Of a DNA stretch of 64,000 nt, positions 33,120 through 42,714 are shown piece after piece. This stretch comes from JABJGO01 sp963921245 (lineage in GTDB: Bacteria > Pseudomonadota > Alphaproteobacteria > Rhodospirillales > Casp-alpha2), in contig CAWUEY030000001.1 of NCBI GenBank assembly GCA_963921245.4, positions 496,001 through 560,000 of the forward strand. Reading direction: 5' to 3'. The position numbers and the translations under genes were made by a program. Numbering within the stretch: the first letter of the stretch is position 1; each line of letters begins with the position of its first letter. A model generated the notes under the pieces. The model saw nothing but the letters and a program-made list of their open reading frames with translations, ran no database searches and was not told the DNA's origin.

Positions 33120-33873
33120 ACCGAAAATCCTGATCCTCGGCGGGACAGCAGAGGCCCGGCACCTCGCCGGTCTGTGTTGTGATCGCATGGGCAATCAGGC
33201 TGAGGTTATTACCTCCCTCGCCGGGAGAACACGATCTGCGCAAGCCTTGCCGGGAACGGTTCGGATTGGCGGCTTTGGCGGTAGGAACGGCCTTGAAGAC
33301 TTTCTAAAACAAGACGGCATCCGAGCCGTCGTCGATGCAACGCACCCCTTCGCCGTCAATATTTCTGCCCATGGTGCAGCCGCGGCCAGGGCAGTCGGGC
33401 TGCCCCACATCATGCTGGAGCGCCCGAAGTGGTCCCTGCCCAAGGGACTCGTCATGGAAACAGTGTCCCGAATAGAGGATGCGCCGATGGCGTTTGGCAA
33501 ACTGGCTTCCGGAAATGTACTGGTGACAACAGGCGTCCGCGGATTGGAGACTTTCGGGACCTGTGCGAATATCCACTTCGTGATCCGACAAATCGAGGAT
33601 CACGAAGGACCCCTTCCTTTTCCCGGTGCGGAGATTATCGTCCAGCGTCCGCCCTATGCACGGGAACAGGAAATCGCATTGATGCGAGCGCATAGGATCG
33701 ACACACTTCTCACCAAGGAAAGCGGCGGGACGGCCACGGAAGCCAAACTGCTGGCTGCACACGAACTTGGGGTGCGCGTGGTTCTTGTCGAACGCCCACC
33801 GCTGCCCATCGGGGAGACCGCCTCATCCGTGGAAGAAATCTGTGTCTGGCTTGAATCGAAGCTCGGTTTTTAG
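33109..33873 (+). CDS. cobK: (cobalt-)precorrin-6A reductase
   Basis: 254 residues from GTG 33109, which overlaps the cbiD stop; a TTG four codons earlier is an alternative. The N-terminal NADPH-binding strand is ILILGGTAEARHLAGL, followed by VVDATHPFAVNISAHGAAAARAVG and the C-terminal LLTKESGGTATEAKLLAAHELGV. It reduces the precorrin-6A macrocycle. It converges with cobM on the other strand, with only two bases between stop codons, so this is where the cluster changes strand. Confidence 0.92.
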   Translation: MTGKPKILILGGTAEARHLAGLCCDRMGNQAEVITSLAGRTRSAQALPGTVRIGGFGGRNGLEDFLKQDGIRAVVDATHPFAVNISAHGAAAARAVGLPHIMLERPKWSLPKGLVMETVSRIEDAPMAFGKLASGNVLVTTGVRGLETFGTCANIHFVIRQIEDHEGPLPFPGAEIIVQRPPYAREQEIALMRAHRIDTLLTKESGGTATEAKLLAAHELGVRVVLVERPPLPIGETASSVEEICVWLESKLGF

Positions 33874-33875
33874 GA

Positions 33876-34637
33876 TTACGCGCTTTTGGGGCGCAAAACG
33901 TGGTGATGGTCTGCCGCATACAATCGGCTGTCGTCAAAGGCGACGTCACCCAGCACATGGCCAACCATAATCAGCGCCGTCCGCGTGATTCCCGCTTCCT
34001 TTACCTTGCCCCGGATGGTTTCCAGTGTGCCGTGGATATACATCTCGTCGGGCCAGCTCGCGCGATAGGCAACACTCACCGGGCAATCCGCCCCGTAGTG
34101 GGGCGTCAGTTCCCGGACCACTTTCGCCAGATTGTTGACCGAGAGATGGATCGCCAGTGTTGCGCCGCTGCGGCCCAGGGTATCCAGGCCTTCGCCTTCC
34201 GGCATACCGGAACTGCGAACCGCTGTTCGGGTCAGAATAACGGTTTGGCTGATGTCGGGCAGGGTCAGTTCCCGCTTCATGGCGGCGGCGGCGGCGGCGT
34301 AGGCCGACACACCCGGTGTTATGTCGTAAGGTATTCCCAATTCATCTAAGCGGCGCATCTGTTCCGCCGTCGCCCCGTAGATGGATGGGTCACCGGAATG
34401 CACCCGGGCAACATCGTGTCTGGCGTCATGGGCCTGTTTGATCTCCTCGATGATTTCGTCCAAATGCAGGGCCGCCGTATCCAGTACACGGGCATCATCA
34501 CGGGCTTCCGCCACCACGGCCACCGGCACCAGGGAGCCTGCATACAGTATCACACCAGCCGCGCGGATCAGGTTGAGCGCGCGCACTGTAATCAAATCAG
34601 GCGCACCCGGACCGGCGCCGATGAAATGAACGGTCAT
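33876..34637 (-). CDS. cobM: (cobalt-)precorrin-4 C11-methyltransferase
   Basis: 253 residues from MTVHFIGAGPGAPDLITVRALNLI, the SAM-binding start of the family; the ATG overlaps the upstream gene's stop. Other marks are VARVHSGDPSIYGATAEQMRRL and YDITPGVSAYAAAAAAMKREL, with a C-terminal VGHVLGD. It methylates C11 of the corrin precursor using SAM. It is the last gene of the minus-strand cob operon that starts with cbiX. Confidence 0.94.
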   Translation of the reverse strand: MTVHFIGAGPGAPDLITVRALNLIRAAGVILYAGSLVPVAVVAEARDDARVLDTAALHLDEIIEEIKQAHDARHDVARVHSGDPSIYGATAEQMRRLDELGIPYDITPGVSAYAAAAAAMKRELTLPDISQTVILTRTAVRSSGMPEGEGLDTLGRSGATLAIHLSVNNLAKVVRELTPHYGADCPVSVAYRASWPDEMYIHGTLETIRGKVKEAGITRTALIMVGHVLGDVAFDDSRLYAADHHHVLRPKSA

Positions 34638-36472
34638 GCGGCATCTCCCTGACCGGTTGCGTTGAGTGGCGCCATTTTTCTGGCGTACCCCCGCGGGGTA
34701 TAGACCCACTGACCCTCACCCCGTTCGATAAAGCGGGACTGTGAATTGCCGATGAGCACCAGTGTCAACATATCTGCTTTGTCAGGTCCCAGGTCTTTCA
34801 GGCGAATGACGGTAACCTGTTCGCCCTCCCGCCCCAAATTACGGGCCAGGACCACGGGCGTATCGACCGGACGGTGTTCCATCAGTATGCGCCGTGCCGA
34901 TACAATGTGATTCTGTCGTTTCCTGGACACCGGATTGTAGAGCGCGACAACAAAATCGCCGAGCGCCGCCGCTTTCAGGCGCTGTTCGATCATCGGCCAG
35001 GGCGTCAGCAAATCGGAGAGCGAGACCGTGCAAAAATCGTGACCGATGGGAGCACCGATCCGTGCCGCCGCCGCCTGAATCGCCGAGACGCCGGGACAGA
35101 CGGCAATATCGACCTGGTTCCACGCGGCGTTGTCTTCCCGGTCCAACAGCTCAAACACCAAACACGCCAGTGCGTAAATTCCGGCGTCGCCGGAACAAAC
35201 CAGAGCCACGCGGCGCCCTTCCGCCGCCAGTTCCAGCGCCCGCCGTGCCCGTGCCTCTTCCTCCGCCAGATCGGACTCATGACGGGCTTTGCCCGCGATA
35301 ACCTTGCCCACCAGATCCAGATACAAGCCGTAACCCACCACATCATCGGCCATGGATAACGCCCGGGTGACCTCAGGAGTCCGCCACTCTGCCGCCCCCG
35401 GGCCAATCCCCACGACGCTCAAGACGCCCTGTTGTTTGCCGAGCGACAGGGCGTCCACATTTCCGTCGGCCCTTGCAATGGCACACGTTGCCCTCTGTGA
35501 TTTGTTTTTCGGCACAATCAGCTGGCCCGCTTCTCCAACGGCGGCGAGGGCCGCTCCTTCGGCAACACCGTGACAGCCGGTTTCGTGGAAAACGATGTCG
35601 GACGGGGTAACCAGACGCGGGGTTTCCGCTTCCAGGGTTTTAGGATCGAAGAACCGGACTGGGACACCCAGATGATCGCCCAGATCATGGACGGCGCCCT
35701 CATCGGACTTCAAATCGATTGAGGCAACACAGGCAACAGAGCGGGGTGTCAGACCAGCGGCCTGCAATGTTTCTTCGACGAGAGAAATCAATTCACGGCT
35801 CTCCGTGTGACGTTCACAGCCCACACCGAGAACCAGACTCGGCGGATTGAGAACGAGACTGCTGCCTTCTGTCTCGACAACCTGATCCGTAACCCGGATC
35901 GTCAATTCCGCCTCATCAACAAATGAAACCGTTGCGGCGTCGAGCCAGTTGGCGGCTCCCGCCTCCACCGTCAGGGCAACCTGGTCTCCTGCAATCAATG
36001 CAGCGACGACCGGTTTTGCCATGTCAGGATTTTGCACGAACCAGCCCGCGGGGGGCACATCGAGTGCAATTCCGAGACTCACATCGCCCGCTGTGGTGAT
36101 GGCGGCATGGGCATTAAGGGCCCCGGCGATTGTCCCGGCGAGCTGATTGGCACCTCTGTGCCCGCCCAGAAGCGGAACCACCGATGCGCCATCCGCTGAA
36201 ACACTGAGCACCGGGGGTTCTTCGCGTTTTTTGGTGAGTGATGTTGACAGGGCGCGGATTAGAATACCCGAGGCACAAATGCCGATCAGAGCATGTCCCT
36301 GTTCAAATTGATCGACAACATGATCAACCGTACGGTCGAAGGTTCTATCGGCACCTTTCGTTACGCGACCGGACAGGCCATGCACTTCCGCATGGGGCAA
36401 CACGGCCCGAATCCGGCTCGCGAGTGCGACGCAGGCCTGATCCAGAACAACGATAATCGTGGGGGCATTCAT
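34634..36472 (-). CDS. CbiG-CobJ fusion: cobalt-precorrin-5A hydrolase / precorrin-3B C17-methyltransferase
   Basis: 612 residues with two enzymes. The N-terminal ~1-350 is CbiG: N-domain HALIGICASGILIRAL and VVPLLGGHRGANQLAG, central linker, and C-domain VLGVGCERHTESREL plus CHGVAEGAALAAVG. CbiG opens the delta-lactone and releases the two-carbon fragment during anaerobic ring contraction. The C-terminal ~355-600 is CobJ/CbiH: SVVGIGPGAAEWRTPEVTRAL, GDAGIYALACLVFELL and CPGVSAIQAAAARIGAPIGHDF. Fusion of two consecutive steps suggests substrate channelling. It overlaps cobM by four bases and abuts cobI. Confidence 0.93.
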   Translation of the reverse strand: MNAPTIIVVLDQACVALASRIRAVLPHAEVHGLSGRVTKGADRTFDRTVDHVVDQFEQGHALIGICASGILIRALSTSLTKKREEPPVLSVSADGASVVPLLGGHRGANQLAGTIAGALNAHAAITTAGDVSLGIALDVPPAGWFVQNPDMAKPVVAALIAGDQVALTVEAGAANWLDAATVSFVDEAELTIRVTDQVVETEGSSLVLNPPSLVLGVGCERHTESRELISLVEETLQAAGLTPRSVACVASIDLKSDEGAVHDLGDHLGVPVRFFDPKTLEAETPRLVTPSDIVFHETGCHGVAEGAALAAVGEAGQLIVPKNKSQRATCAIARADGNVDALSLGKQQGVLSVVGIGPGAAEWRTPEVTRALSMADDVVGYGLYLDLVGKVIAGKARHESDLAEEEARARRALELAAEGRRVALVCSGDAGIYALACLVFELLDREDNAAWNQVDIAVCPGVSAIQAAAARIGAPIGHDFCTVSLSDLLTPWPMIEQRLKAAALGDFVVALYNPVSRKRQNHIVSARRILMEHRPVDTPVVLARNLGREGEQVTVIRLKDLGPDKADMLTLVLIGNSQSRFIERGEGQWVYTPRGYARKMAPLNATGQGDAA

Positions 36473-37179
36473 TACACATCGCCTTCCGGTTCTCGCACCA
36501 AAATCATGGAAAAGTACGGGGCCTTGTTATTGCTAACGTCTTCTAATGCCATCGTTTTTTGAGTATCCATGGTCGCGCGTTCCACGTACTGAGCACCATT
36601 CATACGACCAAGTTCGTCCAGCACGCGGCGGACCTTTGCCAGATGGCGACCGACCTTCATGATGGCGAGCGCTGCGGAATCGGCAACGCGACGCCGCAAT
36701 TCTTCTTCTTTCAGGGTCGCCGGCACTACCGCCAGCACCTGATTCCGTGAAACCAGCGGCGCACCGGCCACCGCCGCGCAGGCACCCAGCGACGAAACAC
36801 CCGGTACGACGACCACATCACCGGCATCAACAAAGCGCGAAAAAACGTACATGAAGGACCCGTAAAGGAATGGATCGCCCTCGCACAGGACGGCAACATC
36901 GCGTCCCTCTTCAAGATGCTGGCGGATTTCCCCGGCATAATGATCATAGACATCGTTGGCGGGAAATGCGTCTGGAATCATGGGTGTGCGAATAACAATT
37001 TCTTCCTGATGGCCCGGCAGGTGTGAAGAGGCAATCTCCCGTGCGATGCTGTCGCCGGTATCCGGCGCGGGATAGGCAATCACCGGCACCTGTTGCAGGA
37101 TTGCATGGGCCTTCAGGGTTATCAGGTCAGGATCGCCGGGACCGACGCCGAGGCCGTATAGCGTACCGGGATTGGTCAT
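36472..37179 (-). CDS. cobI: precorrin-2 C20-methyltransferase
   Basis: 235 residues of the tetrapyrrole methyltransferase fold. Marks are LYGLGVGPGDPDLITLKAHAIL, VAVLCEGDPFLYGSFMYVFSRF, VVPGVSSLGACAAVAGAPLV and ALAIMKVGRHLAKVRRVL. It methylates C20 of (cobalt-)precorrin-2 using SAM. It overlaps cobL by four bases and abuts the fusion gene, so it lies in the same operon. Confidence 0.95.
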   Translation of the reverse strand: MTNPGTLYGLGVGPGDPDLITLKAHAILQQVPVIAYPAPDTGDSIAREIASSHLPGHQEEIVIRTPMIPDAFPANDVYDHYAGEIRQHLEEGRDVAVLCEGDPFLYGSFMYVFSRFVDAGDVVVVPGVSSLGACAAVAGAPLVSRNQVLAVVPATLKEEELRRRVADSAALAIMKVGRHLAKVRRVLDELGRMNGAQYVERATMDTQKTMALEDVSNNKAPYFSMILVREPEGDV

Positions 37180-38402
37180 GACACGGTTTTCCTGAGCACG
37201 AGTTGCAGGACTTCCATCATCGGACGCATGGTTGTCAGACGGCCTACTGCGCCTGACCGTGCGGTTTGCAGACGCGTGAACGACCCCCCGTTTTTCTGTC
37301 CAAACTGCATGATCTGTTCCTGCGCTTCCAGGGTCACGGCATTGGCGACCAACAATCCGCCCGATGGCAGTCGATCCCAGCAGGCTGTCAACACCGTGCC
37401 ATCGGAAACCCCACCCCCGACAAAAACCACATCCGGATCAGGCAAATCTTTCAGGACAGCCGGCGCTTTACCCTTGACGATGTTCAGGCGCGGCACACCC
37501 AATGCCTTCGCATTGATGTCGATGTTGGCGAGCCGAGCGGCGTGGTATTCAATGGCGTGAGCCTGCGTACCGTCTGTGCTGCGCAGCCATTCGATGGAGA
37601 TTGAACCGCATCCGGCTCCCACATCCCATAATATCTTGCCCGGCTCCGGGGCTAGCAGGGCCAGAGTTGCGGCGCGGACTTCCCGCTTGGTGATCTGATT
37701 GTCATGGACAAAAGCCTCTTCCGGCAATCCGGGCACCCGCGGCCACCAAACGGCATCCGGCCCGCCGACACAGTCTATACACACCGTATTGAGATCGGGA
37801 ATATCGTCGTGCTTCCAGGCGTTCGCGGTGCCGTCAAAGTGCCGCTCCCTATCGGTCCCCATGTTGCTGAACACCGTCATCCGGCTGTCCCCGAACCCCC
37901 GATCACTGAGGAGCCGAGCCAGAATAGCCGGGCTTTCCCCGTTACAACTCAGGGCGACAATACGCGCACCCGGCCGCGTGTGGAGGTTCAGGGTTTCGTG
38001 CGCCCGTCCGTGGACCGTCATGGTCACCGTGTCGGGTACAGACCAAACCATCCGGGCGCACGCCAAACTGAAGGCGCCGGGGCAGGGAATGACGTGCATG
38101 TCAGCAGAGTCAAAATGACGGGCAAGGGTTGCACCAGCACCAAAATACATAGGATCACCGGAAACCAGCACGACAACGTTACGGCCCCGCCACGCGCCGA
38201 TTTTTTCCACCGCCACCGCAATTCCACACGACCAGGTCAATCGTTCTACCCCCGTTTTCAAGTCTGAATCATCAACCATCGCCTGATGACGCACGCCCCC
38301 GACCAGAAGATCGGTATCAGCAATCAACGCGCGGCTTTGATTGCTCAACCCGACAAGACCATCGGCACCGATACCGACCACCGTAATCCATGGGCGGGTC
38401 AT
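37176..38402 (-). CDS. cobL: precorrin-6Y C5,15-methyltransferase (decarboxylating), CbiE-CbiT fusion
   Basis: 408 residues. The N-terminal CbiE domain (~1-205) has ITVVGIGADGLVGLSNQSRAL and VLVSGDPMYFGAGATLARHF. The C-terminal CbiT domain (~215-400) has the SAM motif ILWDVGAGCGSISIEWLR and DVVFVGGGVSDGTVL. Together they methylate C5 and C15 and decarboxylate the acetate at C12. It overlaps cobI and cobH by four bases on each side. Confidence 0.95.
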   Translation of the reverse strand: MTRPWITVVGIGADGLVGLSNQSRALIADTDLLVGGVRHQAMVDDSDLKTGVERLTWSCGIAVAVEKIGAWRGRNVVVLVSGDPMYFGAGATLARHFDSADMHVIPCPGAFSLACARMVWSVPDTVTMTVHGRAHETLNLHTRPGARIVALSCNGESPAILARLLSDRGFGDSRMTVFSNMGTDRERHFDGTANAWKHDDIPDLNTVCIDCVGGPDAVWWPRVPGLPEEAFVHDNQITKREVRAATLALLAPEPGKILWDVGAGCGSISIEWLRSTDGTQAHAIEYHAARLANIDINAKALGVPRLNIVKGKAPAVLKDLPDPDVVFVGGGVSDGTVLTACWDRLPSGGLLVANAVTLEAQEQIMQFGQKNGGSFTRLQTARSGAVGRLTTMRPMMEVLQLVLRKTVS

Positions 38403-39040
38403 CTGTTGCCCCCGGCAATCGCATTGACAGCGGCCGCGGCCATGGCACTGCCGCCACGGCGACCACGAACAGTCATAAACGCAATGCCATCGGCGTGCTT
38501 TGACAGAGCGTCCTTCGACTCCACCGCACCGACAAAACCAACCGGAAATCCGAGAATAGCCGCCGGGCGAGGGGCGCCGTCAGCCAGAATTTCCAGCAGA
38601 CGGAACAGAGCGGTGGGTGCGTTACCAATGGCGATCACGGCACCGGCCATATGATCGTGCCATAAATCCACAGCGGTGGCGGAGCGCGTATTGCCGATCT
38701 TTCTGGCAAGAGACGAAACTGCCGGTTCACGGAGTGTACAGATAACATCGTTGGCAGCAGGCAAACGGCTCCGAATGATTCCTTCGGCAACCATACGAAC
38801 GTCGGTGATAACCGGTTTCCCGTCCTGCAATGCCTGACGGGACGCGGCAACCACATCGGCGCTGTACACCAGATCGTCACACACATCCGTCATACCACAG
38901 GCATGAATCATGCGAACGGCAACATCCGCAATATCTACGGGCAGGTTATCCAGATCTGCTTCGGCCCGGATTATCGCAAACGACTGATTATAGATCACCT
39001 GCGGATCCCGGATGTAGTCGAAACCGGCCACGGGTATCAT
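38399..39040 (-). CDS. cobH: precorrin-8X methylmutase
   Basis: 213 residues. Family features are the catalytic-His segment VRMIHACGMTDVCDDLVYS, KPVITDVRMVAEGI, and the C-terminal GFPVGFVGAVESKDAL ... TVRGRRGGSAMAAAAVNA. It moves the methyl group from C11 to C12, giving (cobyrinic) hydrogenobyrinic acid. The N-terminal MIPVAGFDYIRDPQVIYNQSFAIIR is normal for the family. Confidence 0.95.
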   Translation of the reverse strand: MIPVAGFDYIRDPQVIYNQSFAIIRAEADLDNLPVDIADVAVRMIHACGMTDVCDDLVYSADVVAASRQALQDGKPVITDVRMVAEGIIRSRLPAANDVICTLREPAVSSLARKIGNTRSATAVDLWHDHMAGAVIAIGNAPTALFRLLEILADGAPRPAAILGFPVGFVGAVESKDALSKHADGIAFMTVRGRRGGSAMAAAAVNAIAGGNR

Positions 39041-40068
39041 CCCTTGCTGGTCGCCTCGGCATCATGGTCATGATAGCTGTGGCTGTGGCTGTGGCTGTGG
39101 CCGTGTCCGTGACCATGTTCATGGGAATGTCCGTGATTGTGATGATGGTTATGACCGTGATGCACACCGTGATCGGCGGCACCGTGACCGTCTGTACCCA
39201 CACCCTGAACGTGATGGTGATGACCGACCTGAACAGTTCCGACATCACCTTCGTAACCAATAATCTGTTCCCTATATTTACAAAGCTGGCAGTTCATGGC
39301 GTTGTCCCCGCCAAGTGCCTGATGGAACCGTTCAATAAACGTATCGATCACTTTTGGATGGTCATTCAGATACGATGCCTTGAGTATTTCCACATCCGGG
39401 TTTGCGGCTTGAGCCTCATCGGCCCACGTATAGATGCGCCGCACCAGGATGCCGGTAAACAGGAAATATGGAAATACGATGAGCCGCTTGTAACCGAGCT
39501 TCATGGCCCGTTCCAAGCCGACATCAACCAGCGGATAGGCGACACCGGAATAACTGATCTCGGCCCAGCCAAACCCCATACCTTCCCACAGCATCCGGGC
39601 GACCTTGCTGACATTGGAGTTGGCGTCCGAGTCGTTCGTGCCTCGGCCAACAACCATTAGCAGGGTGTCTTCCCGGGCAACCTCGGTTCCTGCCGCCTGT
39701 TCGCATTCCTCAATGCGAGCCTTGGCGGCGGCCAGCAATTTGGGATCAATGGCTAACTCGCCGCCAAATATCATCTCCACATCGGGATTGTCCGCGCCGA
39801 AATTATTGACCTCGGACGGCAGGTCGTTTTTCACATGGCCAGCCGCAAACAGCATGCTGGGCACACAAACGATTTTTTTGGCTCCGCGATCCCGCAGTTT
39901 TTCCATGCTTTCCCGCAAAACAGGCAAAGCGAACTCCAGGAAGCCGCTCTCCACATCGTATTCAGGAAGCCGTTCGCGAAAATGTCTGGCGAGTGAGTTG
40001 AATTCGTCAACAGCAGCCTGATCCCGGCTACCGTGACCGCAAATCATAATAGCGGTGGATTCGGTCAT
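39037..40068 (-). CDS. cbiX: sirohydrochlorin cobaltochelatase with His-rich C-terminal tail
   Basis: 343 residues from MTESTAIMICGHGSRDQAAV; AGGACC lies in front of this ATG. Two ferrochelatase-like halves are visible (VPSMLFAAGHVKNDLP; VFPYFLFTGILVRRIYTWA), then MNCQLCKYREQ, a Cys motif of the long CbiX type. The last ~60 residues contain 24 histidines, partly from a hexanucleotide DNA repeat. It inserts Co2+ into sirohydrochlorin, the first committed step of the early-cobalt route; the tail probably stores or buffers metal. It is the first gene of the minus operon cbiX-cobH-cobL-cobI-cbiG/cobJ-cobM. Confidence 0.95.
   Translation of the reverse strand: MTESTAIMICGHGSRDQAAVDEFNSLARHFRERLPEYDVESGFLEFALPVLRESMEKLRDRGAKKIVCVPSMLFAAGHVKNDLPSEVNNFGADNPDVEMIFGGELAIDPKLLAAAKARIEECEQAAGTEVAREDTLLMVVGRGTNDSDANSNVSKVARMLWEGMGFGWAEISYSGVAYPLVDVGLERAMKLGYKRLIVFPYFLFTGILVRRIYTWADEAQAANPDVEILKASYLNDHPKVIDTFIERFHQALGGDNAMNCQLCKYREQIIGYEGDVGTVQVGHHHHVQGVGTDGHGAADHGVHHGHNHHHNHGHSHEHGHGHGHSHSHSHSYHDHDAEATSKG
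39075..39105 (+). repeat. short tandem repeat (TGGCTG)n coding for His-Ser
   Basis: Four to five near-perfect hexamers of GGCTGT/TGGCTG occur within the 3' part of cbiX and encode alternating His-Ser in the metal-binding tail. Copy-number slippage here would lengthen or shorten the tail in frame. Confidence 0.7.
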
Positions 40069-40140
40069 GTGCTTGGTCCTTGCCTTCGAACCTGTCAATG
40101 CAGGCGGTCATTGCCTCTACCTGCCTGTGTATCAAAGCGC

Positions 40141-40168
40141 ACTATACGGTTTTTAAGGTTATTGAAAA
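40141..40168 (-). promoter_or_regulatory. candidate promoter of the cbiX operon
   Basis: On the minus strand TTTTCA and TATAGT are separated by 16 bases, about 75 bases before the cbiX start. The intergenic region with the divergent MFS gene was read on both strands for the conserved cobalamin-riboswitch core and none was recognised. Confidence 0.35.
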
Positions 40169-40313
40169 CACCGGAATCAGATAATTCCTGTTCCGCGTTC
40201 GACGGTGCCAAAAAACTTGTATCGCCCTATCCCTTTTTCTGTCCCTTTTTCCGGGGGTGCATTATCTGGCCATTCATGCTTAGTGAACCGGGAAGCAACA
40301 GAAGAGACGCAAC

Positions 40314-41501
40314 GTGGCAGCCATCGGTACCGATTCCGCAAGCCTGACAACGCAGCAAAGACTGTTGTCGTTGCTGGCCATCAACACATCCGTGTTTACC
40401 TGGGGCATTTCCTTTGCCGGGCTGTTGCCCCTGCTTGCCCTTAAGCTAGAAACCGCGGGTCATTCCTACGTCGAGATCGGTATCCTTGCCGCCGTAACCC
40501 CCATCGGTGTCATTATTGCCGCACCCTACGCGCCCCGACTGGTTCAGGGGCTGGGAACATCCATGGCGATCTTCCTGACCAATGCACTTTCCGTCTTTTG
40601 CGTCGCTTTACTGCCGATTTTCGATTCCTACGAAAGCTGGCTCGTCTTGCGCTTTATCTCCGGGATCATGGGCGCTGTACCCTGGATCGTAACGGAATCC
40701 TGGATCAACGCCATTGCCCCGGAAGACAACCGCACCCGGGTTACGGCTCTTTACGGCGCGACCATGGCCGCCAGTTTTGCCACCGGGCCGTTCATTCTGA
40801 CCCTGATCGGCACCGAAGGATACATGCCGTTCGTCTATTGTACCCTCGCCATGATGATCAGCATCGTACCCCTTGTCATGATCTGGAAACTGGCCCCGCG
40901 TCTGAATTTCGCCAAAGAAACAAAATGGAGCGGGCTGGTCTGGACCATGCCATCACTGTTGGCCGCCGCTCTTATGTGTGGGCTCGTGGACATGTCGTTT
41001 TTCAGCTTGCTGCCCATTTGGGGGCTGGGATTGGGTTTTGACAAAGATTTTTCCGTCCGTTTGCTGAGTATTTTCGTCATGGGAAATGTTGTGCTGCAAT
41101 TTCCCATCGGCTGGATTGCGGACCGTACAAATCGCCGTCTGATTTTGCTATGCTGTGGTATTGCCGGTATTATCGGACCGTTCCTGGTCACTGCACTGAC
41201 CGGCAACCTGATGGCCATGTGTATTGTCATGTTTTTCTGGGGCGGTTGCGCCTGGGCCCTCTACACAGTCTCTCTTGCCATGTTGGGCGAACGGTTCCAG
41301 GGTAACAATCTCACCGCCGCCAATGCAGTGTTTGTTATTGCCTATGAGATTGCGAATATCGTCGGGCCGCCCACCGCCGGTGTCGTGATGGAAATCTGGG
41401 TGCCTCATGGCCTTATGGGTTTCGCCGCGGTTTGTGCCGTTGCGTTTGTAATCCTGATATGTCTGCGGGGTATTCGGCGACAACAGGACGATACGGTTTG
41501 A
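40314..41501 (+). CDS. MFS transporter (YcaD-like)
   Basis: 395 residues from a GTG, with about twelve hydrophobic segments. It contains the cytoplasmic loop signature GWIADRTNRRLILLCCGI between helices of the second half and SGIMGAVPWIVTESWINAIAP after helix 4, typical of the YcaD/UMF group of major-facilitator proteins. The substrate is unknown; position between cbiX and cobD suggests, but does not show, a link to cobalamin precursors or cobalt. It is divergent from cbiX. Confidence 0.85.
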   Translation: MAAIGTDSASLTTQQRLLSLLAINTSVFTWGISFAGLLPLLALKLETAGHSYVEIGILAAVTPIGVIIAAPYAPRLVQGLGTSMAIFLTNALSVFCVALLPIFDSYESWLVLRFISGIMGAVPWIVTESWINAIAPEDNRTRVTALYGATMAASFATGPFILTLIGTEGYMPFVYCTLAMMISIVPLVMIWKLAPRLNFAKETKWSGLVWTMPSLLAAALMCGLVDMSFFSLLPIWGLGLGFDKDFSVRLLSIFVMGNVVLQFPIGWIADRTNRRLILLCCGIAGIIGPFLVTALTGNLMAMCIVMFFWGGCAWALYTVSLAMLGERFQGNNLTAANAVFVIAYEIANIVGPPTAGVVMEIWVPHGLMGFAAVCAVAFVILICLRGIRRQQDDTV

Positions 41502-41700
41502 CGAAAATCCGTTACGCCGTCCCGGTTTGCTGTTGGTCCGCGAGCGCCCGTTCCCGTTCCGTATAATTTCGCCTGGCGATTTCCGTTCTGGATATCCCTA
41601 TCCGGAACGGTTGTCGATGCGAGCCCCATTCCCGCGGGCGGCAAAAGGAAATTCACGCAACCACATTGACGCTGTGTGCGATCATGCGCATTGTGCCGGT

Positions 41701-42714
41701 ATGTTCAGTTTCGGCCTTATAAGCGGAACCGCGGGTTTTGATCCGCTGATAATCTTGCTGATTGCGCTCGCTGTTGAAGCCTATATCGGTGAGGCCCGGT
41801 TTCTCTTTCGTTTTATCAAACACCCCGTTGTCATCATCGGCGGCATGATCGATTTCCTGGACCGCAAACTGAACCGAGAATCCCGATCGGACATGGACCG
41901 CGCCGTGCGCGGATTTCTCACCGTTGTCGTCGTCTGTTGTGTTTGTGGTGCGTTTGGTCTGGGTATCGCATGGCTCAGCCAAAATCACCCCTGGGGATGG
42001 GTGGTGGAATGCGTGCTGACCATCACGCTGTTAGCCCAGCGCGGATTGTACAAGGCTGTTCAACTGGTTGGTCGGCGTCTGCGCGATGAGAGCCTGGAAA
42101 GTGCGCGAAACGCGGTGTCCCACATCGTGGGCCGGGACCCGGCGCAACTGACCGGCCACGGCGTTGCCCGTGCGGCCATCGAATCGCTTTCCGAAAACTT
42201 TGGGGATGGCGTGGTTGCTCCGGCATTCTGGTATGTGCTGTTCGGGTTCCCCGGGCTCATTATCTATAAAGCCATCAACACCATGGATTCCATGATTGGC
42301 CACAGGACATCCCGCCATCGTGCGTTTGGGTTCTCTGCGGCACGCATCGACGACATCATGAATATTATACCGGCGCGACTTGCAGCCCTGTTCATAGCCC
42401 TTGCCGCCCTGTTTGCGCCAAAAGCCAATACCCTTCACAGCTTCAGGATCATGCTGCGCGACGCCAACAAACACCGCTCCCCCAATGCCGGATGGCCCGA
42501 AGGGGCCATGGCGGGTGCGCTGGACATTGCCGTTGCGGGCCCGCGCCGGTATCCGGGCGGTGTGTTGGTGAAAGACCCTTGGGTTGGTGACGGGACGTCA
42601 CACGTCACGCATGTTCATATTAAGCGCGCCCTTTATCTGTATTTCGTGGCGTGTTGGATCAACGCGGGATGGATCGCCGCACTGGTGCTGATCCGGCTCC
42701 ACCTGCTGCGGTGA
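41701..42714 (+). CDS. cobD: adenosylcobinamide-phosphate synthase (CbiB/CobD)
   Basis: 337 residues from ATG 41701, just ahead of the first membrane helix (PLIILLIALAVEAYIGE); the frame is open 58 codons further upstream. Family marks are SLESARNAVSHIVGRDPAQLTGHGVARAAIESLSENFGDG, AINTMDSMIGHRTSRHRAFG and MAGALDIAVAGPRRYPG. This integral membrane enzyme attaches the aminopropanol arm to cobyric acid. The 3' end overlaps cobQ on the opposite strand by 56 bases. Confidence 0.94.
   Translation: MFSFGLISGTAGFDPLIILLIALAVEAYIGEARFLFRFIKHPVVIIGGMIDFLDRKLNRESRSDMDRAVRGFLTVVVVCCVCGAFGLGIAWLSQNHPWGWVVECVLTITLLAQRGLYKAVQLVGRRLRDESLESARNAVSHIVGRDPAQLTGHGVARAAIESLSENFGDGVVAPAFWYVLFGFPGLIIYKAINTMDSMIGHRTSRHRAFGFSAARIDDIMNIIPARLAALFIALAALFAPKANTLHSFRIMLRDANKHRSPNAGWPEGAMAGALDIAVAGPRRYPGGVLVKDPWVGDGTSHVTHVHIKRALYLYFVACWINAGWIAALVLIRLHLLR

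Noticed and set aside
33860..33880. Terminator between the convergent cobK and cobM genes
   Set aside because: Stop codons are only two bases apart and no stem with a T-run could be found.
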